Shown piece after piece: positions 7,082-11,831 of a DNA stretch of 12,829 nt. Each line of letters opens with the position of its first letter. Within the stretch, counting starts at the first letter, position 1. The DNA lies in the NCBI GenBank assembly GCA_041158225.1, contig JBEBBU010000151.1:1-12829 (forward strand). The letters run 5' to 3'. The notes beneath the pieces are model-generated. The model had not been told where the DNA came from. It searched no databases and was given only the letters and a program-made list of their open reading frames with translations. This DNA is from JBEBBU01 sp041158225 (GTDB taxonomy: Bacteria; Pseudomonadota; Gammaproteobacteria; Methylococcales; Methylococcaceae). The position numbers and the translations under genes were made by a program.

Positions 7082-7308
7082 GTACAGCAAGCTTTAAACC
7101 CACCAGCATGGATCTCATCGGTGTCGATGCAGCATTAAGGCGGGCTGCCAAACGTGCACTGGAAACCGCACTGCAACTTGGCACTCCCTGCTGGGTGATG
7201 GAAGGCGATCAAATCGTTGATCTGACTCAGCGTTATCAAGTGCAGTGGCAGCGTCATGGTAAAGTCAATTTACAACATGAAGAACAAAAACCATTAGCTG
7301 ATTATTGA
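7078..7308 (+). CDS. Small protein coupled to the zeta-like kinase, candidate antitoxin
   Basis: A 76-residue protein whose ATG overlaps the kinase stop by 4 nt. The N-terminal half is predicted to be helical and basic (ALRRAAKRALETALQLG). The second half, PCWVMEGDQIVDLTQRYQ, looks like a short strand pair, and the tail is acidic and polar. I recognise no named domain. Genes of this size in this position next to COG4185 ATPases are commonly taken as antitoxin partners, but that is inference from context and coupling. The gene runs 7 nt past the end of the convergent CYTH gene, so the two share their last codons tail to tail. Confidence 0.7.
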   Translation: MSTASFKPTSMDLIGVDAALRRAAKRALETALQLGTPCWVMEGDQIVDLTQRYQVQWQRHGKVNLQHEEQKPLADY

Positions 7309-7832
7309 GAGGCCGCCGCAGCGGCCAGTACCGCCTGGCGCTCATCCTCGCGCCAGGCACTGAACGGATGACGCGACAGGCAGGTATTGTAGAACCGCAC
7401 ATCCCCGGTCACCTCCTGTCCCAGCCAGTCCGGGCGCAGAAACGCCTCATCCTCAGCCCCCAGTTCCACTTCGGCCACCATCAGGCCGGCATTGTCCCCG
7501 AAAAACTCGTCAATCTCCCAGACATGCTGCCCAAAAGGCACCTGATAGCGGCGCTTTTCCACCAGTGGCCCGGCGCATAGACTCTCCAGCAGATGCACGG
7601 CATCGCTCTCGGGAATGGCATACTCATACTCATGGCGTACCGCCCCCACCGTGGCGCTCTTGATATTGAGGAACGCCAGCACCTCGCCGCTCTCGCTGAC
7701 CTCACGCCGCACCCGCACGGAGGCACGCGCCTCCTGATTGAGATAGCCCTGACGCATCTCGCTTGACGCACTCACCCCGGCACGCCAGCCATCTCCCCGC
7801 AGCAGAAACTTCCTTTCAATTTCCAGCGCCAT
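7302..7832 (-). CDS. CYTH-domain protein, probable inorganic triphosphatase
   Basis: CYTH/TTM proteins form an eight-stranded tunnel that binds triphosphate and divalent metal. Single-domain bacterial members, such as the well-studied Nitrosomonas NE0496 type, mostly hydrolyse inorganic triphosphate. The 176-residue sequence begins MALEIERKFLL, with the signature ExExK at residues 4-8. Alternating charged strands follow: ASVRVRRE, AFLNIKSATVGAVRHEYEYAI, EKRRYQVPFGQHVWEIDEFFG, GLMVAEVELGAEDE. The last part contains DVRFYNTCLSRHPF, as in this family. It ends in an Ala-rich tail (AAAAASQ). The ATG at 7832 fits the family start exactly. It lies between two toxin-type gene pairs on the opposite strand, probably by chance. 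Confidence 0.9.
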   Translation of the reverse strand: MALEIERKFLLRGDGWRAGVSASSEMRQGYLNQEARASVRVRREVSESGEVLAFLNIKSATVGAVRHEYEYAIPESDAVHLLESLCAGPLVEKRRYQVPFGQHVWEIDEFFGDNAGLMVAEVELGAEDEAFLRPDWLGQEVTGDVRFYNTCLSRHPFSAWREDERQAVLAAAAASQ

Positions 7833-7868
7833 TGCCCTATCCTCTACTCCGCTTATCCAGCCGGTTCA

Positions 7869-8024
7869 TCAACGCAGACCCAGTTTGGCTTTAATCTCAC
7901 TCAAATCCAAGGTGTTGCCATGCTTAATATCCATTATATCCATCAAGCCTTGAGCGACAGCAAGGTGCTGTTCATGCCCATGCAAACCATGGTAAAATAA
8001 ATAATCTAAAATATTTATTTTTGA
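7869..8024 (-). pseudogene. Short protein-like reading frame, possible gene remnant
   Basis: Between the CYTH gene and the antitoxin gene, the minus strand holds a 51-codon open stretch ending in two consecutive TGA stops (7871-7866). It reads convincingly like the C-terminus of a protein: HEQHLAVAQGLMDIMDIK, then LDLSEIKAKLGLR. It has no ATG at its beginning; only TTG or ATT are available before the internal ATGs. It overlaps the AT-rich inverted repeat in front of the antitoxin. I do not recognise the family. It may be the tail of a gene cut by arrival of the Phd/PIN pair, or a small unrecognised protein. Confidence 0.3.
7994..8021. repeat. Perfect 10-bp inverted repeat before the antitoxin gene, candidate operator
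   Basis: The left arm AAAATAAATA (7994-8003) and right arm TATTTATTTT (8012-8021) are exact reverse complements separated by 8 nt, ending 5 nt before the antitoxin ATG. Phd/YefM-type antitoxins repress their own operons by binding palindromes at the promoter, so this is a plausible operator. TAAAAT hexamers at 7993-7998 and 8007-8012 could serve as -10 elements. No Shine-Dalgarno is visible between the repeat and the ATG at 8027. Extreme AT content makes a chance palindrome easier, so caution applies. Confidence 0.5.
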
Positions 8025-8026
8025 TC

Positions 8027-8287
8027 ATGCGACTCACAGCATCTCAGTTACAATCCAAACATAAGGCTCTCATTGATGCCCTCAAGCGCGGGGAGACCGT
8101 AGAGATTACTTACCATGGTCAAACGCTTGGCGTCGTTCACCCCGCTACGCCAGCACCTCATTCACAAGAGCAGGAAGCCGCAATGAATGAGTTTTTTGGC
8201 ATGCATCGAGATTCAGGTGTTGCCAATGTTGAATCGGAATTACATGATATTCGTAAAGGTCGCCGGAGATCGCTGAGTGATCTTTGA
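8027..8287 (+). CDS. Phd/YefM-family antitoxin
   Basis: An 86-residue antitoxin of the Phd/YefM fold, which binds operator DNA with its N-terminus and neutralises the toxin with a flexible C-terminus. The N-terminal part, LTASQLQSKHKALIDALKRG, followed by ETVEITYHGQTLGVVHPA, is the classical strand-helix-strand pattern (compare ISAREFRQNL..EVEITRRGKPVAVLVP in relatives). The C-terminal half, including MNEFFGMHRDSG and the basic DIRKGRRRSLSDL, is the toxin-binding type. I prefer the ATG at 8027; a TTG two codons upstream is in frame. No clear ribosome site precedes either one. It overlaps the toxin gene by 11 nt, the usual order with antitoxin first. Confidence 0.85.
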   Translation: MRLTASQLQSKHKALIDALKRGETVEITYHGQTLGVVHPATPAPHSQEQEAAMNEFFGMHRDSGVANVESELHDIRKGRRRSLSDL

Positions 8288-8663
8288 TACCAACATTTTG
8301 ATTTATGCCGATCGGGGTGTCGAATCTGCCAGACAATTGATCCTGGGAACCCAGCAACGCTCAATCTCAGCGGTCACCTACATGGAATATGTGCCGTTTT
8401 GCCGAAATAAAAAAGAATTGGCAACCTTTGAAAAGATGCTGCAAGCGCTTCAATTTACCATTCATGAGATCGATCATGGCATTTCCTACCATGCGCGTCA
8501 GTTGATCCGACAATTTGCTTTAAGCCATAGCATGGAGATGGGCGATGCTTTGATTGCTGCTACCGCCATGGCTCATAATGAATTGTTGTGCACTGGCAAC
8601 ATCAAGCATTTTTCGCAAATCAATGGCCTGATGCTTGACCATTATCAGCCTGATGAAACCTGA
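8277..8663 (+). CDS. PIN-domain toxin, VapC-type ribonuclease
   Basis: VapC-type toxins are metal-dependent endoribonucleases that cut tRNA or rRNA and stop translation. The 128-residue protein is one PIN domain. MIFDTNILIYA gives the first catalytic Asp (residue 4), AVTYMEY gives Glu 37, and MEMGDALIAATA gives Asp 90. TGNIKHF near residue 110 marks the last conserved segment. The length is typical. The start is GTG at 8277, inside the antitoxin gene, with GGAG at 8265-8268 and an 8-nt spacer. This supports coupled translation in which antitoxin is made first. Codon use is less GC-rich than in the flanking chromosome genes. The stop sits exactly where a Fic gene remnant on the other strand begins. 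Confidence 0.9.
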   Translation: MIFDTNILIYADRGVESARQLILGTQQRSISAVTYMEYVPFCRNKKELATFEKMLQALQFTIHEIDHGISYHARQLIRQFALSHSMEMGDALIAATAMAHNELLCTGNIKHFSQINGLMLDHYQPDET

Positions 8664-8843
8664 GATCAGCACGGCATCAAGCGTATGCTGTGCCTGGTCA
8701 ACGGCACGATGGAGTGTATCAAGGAACCAGGCAAGCCACTCGGTGACGTCCATCGACCGCTTCTGCGTCCGCTCCAGGATGTCGTAGTAGGCCTTGCGTT
8801 CGCGCTGGATCTGCGCCGACAAGCTATAGGTACCTGCAATCAC
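8664..8843 (-). pseudogene. Fic-family protein, C-terminal fragment
   Basis: On the minus strand about 56 codons (residues 4-59 of the frame from GTG 8843) resemble the C-terminal part of Fic/DOC-family AMP-transferases. YSLSAQIQRERKAYYDILE is followed by TQKRSMDVTEWLAWFLDTL and a HRAVDQAQHTLDAVL helix. Full-length relatives carry HPFxxGNGR well before this region and KARFW after it; both are missing. Similarity stops at codon 59-60, within a few bases of the end of the PIN toxin gene, and then reads antisense through it. The other edge is 7 nt from the LysR stop. This is a decayed fragment, probably cut by a rearrangement that placed the toxin pair here. The family assignment is from memory of the motif. 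Confidence 0.7.
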
Positions 8844-8849
8844 CGCTAT

Positions 8850-9776
8850 TCATGCTTCCATCCCGGTATCCCAGTCTTCCCAGGAAGGGGTCGGGTTGAA
8901 ACGCCCATGCAGAAAATCCACAAAGGTCCTGACCTTGGCCGACAGATGCTTGCGGTGCGGATAGACCGCATGAATGTCCAGCGGCGCCGTCACATAGCCG
9001 GTCAGCACCGGCACCAGCCGACCCTTGCGGATATCCTGCCCCACCATATAGGTAGACAGCATCGCCAGTCCCAACCCGTTCACGGTGGCAATACGCAAGG
9101 CTTCCGCCGAATTGGCCTCCAGATTGCCACTGACCCGCACCTGATGCGCCTCACCGCCCGGCAGGTTGAACAGCCACTGGTCGCGCGGCGCCAGGGTGGA
9201 ATGCACCAGACAGTTATGCCGCTTCAGATCCTCCGGCGTCGCCGGCATGCCATGCTTCTTCAGATAGGCCGGTGCACCGCAGACCACACGCTTCGACGAT
9301 CCCAGCTTGCGTGCAATCAGGCTGGAATCACGCAGCTCATCCAGCTGGATCGCCAGATCAAAGCCCTCCTCCACCAGATCCACATAGCCGGCCTGCAGCA
9401 CCAGCTCGACATTCATGTCTGGATACTGCCCCAGATAGTCGGCAATGGCTGGTGCCAGATGGTAAGCCCCAAAAAAAGGCGCCGCATTCACCTTGAGCGT
9501 GCCTCTGGGTTCGGTCTGCAGCCGGGTGACCGCCAGTTCGGTTTCCTCCAGATCGTCCAGAATCTGCAGGCAGCGCTCGAGATAGACATAGCCCACTTCG
9601 GTCATGCTCAGCTGGCGCGTGGTGCGGTTCAGCAGACGCACCCCCAGACTGTTTTCCAGCTGCATCACATGCTTGGTGGCCATGGCGCGCGACAGCCCCA
9701 TTTCCTTGGCTGCGGCCGCAAAGCTGCCCGCGCGGGCCACCCGGGTAAACACTGCCATGCTGGTCAGCTTGTCCAT
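8850..9776 (-). CDS. LysR-family transcriptional regulator (CrgA-like)
   Basis: A 308-residue LysR-type regulator. The N-terminal winged helix-turn-helix runs from about residue 5 to 63 (FTRVARAGSFAAAAKEMGLS, then TKHVMQLENSLGVRLLNRTT). A linker helix follows, and then the periplasmic-binding-like effector domain from about 92 (GTLKVNAAPFFGAYHLAP). Motifs such as LVEEGFDLAIQLDEL and LGLAMLSTYMVGQDIRKGRLVPVL place it in the CrgA/YafC-like subgroup often named after aromatic or redox responses. The ligand is unknown. It starts at ATG 9776, with GGTGA shortly upstream. It is divergent from the DUF4440 gene across a 111-bp gap with palindromic half-sites, so that gene is its most likely target along with itself. 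Confidence 0.93.
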   Translation of the reverse strand: MDKLTSMAVFTRVARAGSFAAAAKEMGLSRAMATKHVMQLENSLGVRLLNRTTRQLSMTEVGYVYLERCLQILDDLEETELAVTRLQTEPRGTLKVNAAPFFGAYHLAPAIADYLGQYPDMNVELVLQAGYVDLVEEGFDLAIQLDELRDSSLIARKLGSSKRVVCGAPAYLKKHGMPATPEDLKRHNCLVHSTLAPRDQWLFNLPGGEAHQVRVSGNLEANSAEALRIATVNGLGLAMLSTYMVGQDIRKGRLVPVLTGYVTAPLDIHAVYPHRKHLSAKVRTFVDFLHGRFNPTPSWEDWDTGMEA

Positions 9777-9795
9777 TTGTTCACCATAATTTTCT

Positions 9796-9830
9796 TTATT
9801 GAAACAATAAGTAAATACTATTGGATATTG
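9796..9830. promoter_or_regulatory. Candidate LysR operator: palindrome plus extra half-sites
   Basis: TTATTG (9796-9801) and CAATAA (9805-9810) form a perfect 6-bp palindrome with a 3-nt centre and satisfy the LysR T-N11-A rule. Two further TATTG half-sites follow at 9819-9823 and 9826-9830; the second overlaps the proposed -35 of the divergent gene. A recognition site plus activation half-sites near a -35 is the standard LysR layout. Binding is inferred from position and symmetry. Confidence 0.5.
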
Positions 9831-9855
9831 TAAACCATCAATGTTCTCCTATAGT
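9828..9855 (+). promoter_or_regulatory. Candidate sigma-70 promoter for the DUF4440 gene
   Basis: TTGTAA (9828-9833) and TATAGT (9850-9855) are separated by 16 nt. They match the -35 and -10 consensus at four and five of six positions. The leader would be about 25 nt, with AGGAG at 9877-9881 before the ATG. The overlap of the -35 with a TATTG half-site suggests control by the adjacent LysR protein. Confidence 0.5.
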
Positions 9856-9887
9856 CTACTACCAGACCCCAACATCAGGAGCATTTT

Positions 9888-10343
9888 ATGAAAGCACAAC
9901 AGTTAATCGGGGCCCTTGGCCTCCTCACCCTTGCGCTGAGTAGTCAGGCTGACGATCTCCAGCAGATCGCAGCCGCCAACGAAGCCGAATGGAACGCCGC
10001 TTTTGCCAAGGGCCGCGTCGATGAAATCGTATCCCTGTACACCCAGGATGCGATCCTGGTCCAGCCCAACGGTATCGTCAGCCGCGATGGCAGCGAGATC
10101 CGCAAGTTCTGGCAGAACCTGATCACCCAGGGCGTACTCAAGTTCAACCTGGTGGATATCCACAGCGAGCGGGACGATACCATCGTCACCACCAGCACCG
10201 TATCCGACCTGAAGCAGCTTAGGGAACCAAACACCACCATGAGCTACTCTTATGATGGTGTACTCTACAGCGTACTCAAGCGCCAGCATGATGGTCACTG
10301 GAAACTCCAGGCCCAGCAGTGGTCGGGCAAACACAGGACATAA
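9888..10343 (+). CDS. Exported SnoaL-like/DUF4440 (NTF2-fold) protein
   Basis: A 151-residue protein with a Sec-type signal peptide (MKAQQLIGALGLLTLALSSQA, probable cleavage near residue 21), so it is likely periplasmic. The mature part is a single NTF2-like domain of the DUF4440/SgcJ-EcaC kind. It contains IAAANEAEWNAAFAKGRVDEIVSLYTQDAILVQPNG, then a strand-rich half ending YSVLKRQHDGHWKLQAQQWS. Such proteins are small cone-shaped binding pockets or enzymes with widely varied or unknown roles, so no reaction can be given. The start has AGGAG 6 nt upstream. It is divergent from lysR, which probably controls it. A strong hairpin follows the stop. Confidence 0.85.
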   Translation: MKAQQLIGALGLLTLALSSQADDLQQIAAANEAEWNAAFAKGRVDEIVSLYTQDAILVQPNGIVSRDGSEIRKFWQNLITQGVLKFNLVDIHSERDDTIVTTSTVSDLKQLREPNTTMSYSYDGVLYSVLKRQHDGHWKLQAQQWSGKHRT

Positions 10344-10369
10344 TGCATGTTAGCAATACACGTACCAAG

Positions 10370-10397
10370 GAACGCGCTTTCTGAGTAAAGCGCGTTC
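10370..10397 (+). terminator. Hairpin after the DUF4440 gene, weak U-tract
   Basis: An 11-bp perfect stem (GAACGCGCTTT, 10370-10380, and AAAGCGCGTTC, 10387-10397) closes a 6-nt loop about 27 nt after the stop. The sequence after the stem, TGCGTTTC, is not a clean U-tract; a run of seven T starts only about 18 nt later. It may be an inefficient or factor-assisted terminator, or a 3'-end stabilising hairpin, separating this gene from sodB. Confidence 0.5.
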
Positions 10398-10448
10398 TGC
10401 GTTTCAGGCGAGTCATTTTTTTAATCAACCCCAACCCTGGAGATTATG

Positions 10449-11033
10449 ATGTCACACGTTCTGCCTCCTCTTCCCTACGCCCTGGATGCCCTGCAGCCCC
10501 ACATCAGCGCAGAAACCCTGGAACTGCATCATGGCAAGCACCACCAGACCTATGTCACCAACCTGAACAATCTGGTACCAGGCACCGAATTCGAAGGCAT
10601 GAGTCTGGAAGATATCGTGCGCAAGGCACCTGCCGGTGGCATTTTCAACAATGCCGCCCAGGTCTGGAACCATACCTTCTACTGGAACAGCCTGTCTCCC
10701 AATGGCGGCGGCGAACCCAGCGGCGCCCTGGCGGATGCCATCAATGCCAGCTTCGGCTCTTTTGAAGCCTTCAAAGAAGCCTTCACCAAGACCGCCGTCA
10801 CCACTTTTGGCTCAGGCTGGGCCTGGCTGGTGAAGAATGCCGATGGCAGCCTGGCGCTGGTCAGCACCAGTAACGCCGCCACACCCCTCACCGCCGGCCA
10901 GACCCCACTCATCACCTGTGATGTCTGGGAACACGCCTACTATGTGGATTACCGCAACCTGCGTCCCAAGTATGTGGAAGCATTCTGGAACCTGGTGAAC
11001 TGGGATTTTGCCGCCAGCAACTTCGCTGCCTGA
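10449..11033 (+). CDS. sodB: Superoxide dismutase, iron type
   Basis: SodB converts superoxide to hydrogen peroxide and oxygen in the cytoplasm. The 194-residue protein (E. coli 193) has the metal ligands H27 (ELHHGKHHQTY), H75 (VWNHTFYW), D158 and H162 (CDVWEHAYYVDY). NNAAQVWNHTFYWNS, with Gln at 71, and the sequence around it point to the Fe form over the Mn form. Two adjacent ATGs exist. The second, at 10449, gives MSHVLPPLPY, matches the family start, and is better spaced (about 6 nt) from GGAG at 10439-10442 than the first. It is monocistronic, between two hairpins. No RyhB- or Fur-type site was identified. Confidence 0.97.
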   Translation: MSHVLPPLPYALDALQPHISAETLELHHGKHHQTYVTNLNNLVPGTEFEGMSLEDIVRKAPAGGIFNNAAQVWNHTFYWNSLSPNGGGEPSGALADAINASFGSFEAFKEAFTKTAVTTFGSGWAWLVKNADGSLALVSTSNAATPLTAGQTPLITCDVWEHAYYVDYRNLRPKYVEAFWNLVNWDFAASNFAA

Positions 11034-11048
11034 AGTTCCCGCACCATC

Positions 11049-11076
11049 TCGCCGGATGATCTCTTTCATCCGGCGA
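11049..11076 (+). terminator. Hairpin after sodB, no U-tract
   Basis: A perfect 11-bp stem, TCGCCGGATGA (11049-11059) with TCATCCGGCGA (11066-11076), closes a 6-nt loop beginning 16 nt after the sodB stop. It is GC-rich and stable, but neither strand shows a T-run after it. It could stabilise the sodB 3' end or terminate with help. As a canonical intrinsic terminator it is incomplete. Confidence 0.45.
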
Positions 11077-11089
11077 CAAGGCAGGTTAA

Positions 11090-11120
11090 GCTGTCCCCTT
11101 TGACTTTATCAGGGGACAGC
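11090..11120 (+). promoter_or_regulatory. Hairpin that sequesters the SDR ribosome-binding site
   Basis: GCTGTCCCCT (11090-11099) is the exact reverse complement of AGGGGACAGC (11111-11120), with an 11-nt loop. The right arm contains the only Shine-Dalgarno of the next gene, AGGGG at 11111-11115, 7 nt before its ATG at 11123. If transcribed, the fold would block ribosome entry. It might be a thermosensor-like or protein-opened control element, or a mobile REP-like palindrome that landed here. Confidence 0.55.
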
Positions 11121-11122
11121 CC

Positions 11123-11818
11123 ATGCCTTGCACACTGATCACCGGTGCCAACCGTGGCATCGGTCTCGCCATGACCGAACACTATCTGCAGCATGGCTGG
11201 CAGGTACACGCCTGCTGCCGCCGGCCGGACGAAGCCAGCGAACTGCAGGATCTGGCACGCCGCTTCCCCCTGCTCGCCATCCACTGTCTGGATGTCAGCG
11301 ATTTCCAGGCCATCGACCATCTGGCCCAGAGCCTCAGCACCACGCCCATCGACCTGCTGATCAACAATGCCGGCATCTATGGCGATCCAGCCACCCAGCG
11401 CCCCGGCGCTATTGACTATGACAGCTTCACCGAACTGCTCAGGGTCAACACGCTGGCACCGGTCAAGCTGACCGAAGCCCTGCTGCCACAACTGCGCCTT
11501 GGCCAGCGGCGTCTGGTGGTGAGCCTGTCCAGTCTCATGGGCAGTATTGCCGACAATACCAGCGGCGGCTCCATCGCCTACCGCACCAGCAAATCCGCGC
11601 TGAATGCCACCATGAAAACCCTGGCGCGGGATCTTGAGGCCGAAAACATCCATGTCGTCATCCTGCATCCGGGCTGGGTGCAGACTGCCATGGGCGGCCC
11701 CAATGCACCGACCTCCATCAAGGACAGCGTCGACGGCCTGACCCGGCTGATCGCCAGCCTCGGCCCGGAACACTGCGGACGCTTCTTCAATTTCCGCGGC
11801 GAAGAACTCGCCTGGTAA
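11123..11818 (+). CDS. Short-chain dehydrogenase/reductase, CsgA/C-factor-like
   Basis: A 231-residue classical SDR that binds NAD(P) and oxidises or reduces an unidentified alcohol or carbonyl. TGANRGIG (residues 7-14) is the dinucleotide motif. CRRP near 32-35 has basic residues that would favour NADPH. LDVSD is at about 56-60, NNAG at 81-84 and N109 in RVNTLAP. Ser 137 (SLSSLMG), Y153 and K157 (YRTSK) complete the catalytic tetrad. The C-terminal part HPGWVQTAMGG, followed by a short tail ending FRGEELAW, resembles the cytoplasmic C-factor-type SDRs. The stop is 13 nt before the Aas-like gene, so the two may form an operon. Its ribosome site lies in a hairpin. Confidence 0.9.
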   Translation: MPCTLITGANRGIGLAMTEHYLQHGWQVHACCRRPDEASELQDLARRFPLLAIHCLDVSDFQAIDHLAQSLSTTPIDLLINNAGIYGDPATQRPGAIDYDSFTELLRVNTLAPVKLTEALLPQLRLGQRRLVVSLSSLMGSIADNTSGGSIAYRTSKSALNATMKTLARDLEAENIHVVILHPGWVQTAMGGPNAPTSIKDSVDGLTRLIASLGPEHCGRFFNFRGEELAW

Positions 11819-11831
11819 GACCCGTGACATC

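Noticed and set aside
7311..7326. GC-rich hairpin GGCCGC-CGCA-GCGGCC as terminator between convergent genes
   Set aside because: There is no T-run on either side. It falls in Ala codons at the end of the CYTH gene and is explained by coding.
8685..9833. Long plus-strand reading frame (382 codons) across the LysR gene
   Set aside because: It is antisense to a LysR gene with full domain structure. It is His/Gln/Arg-rich with no recognisable motifs, as expected of a shadow frame.
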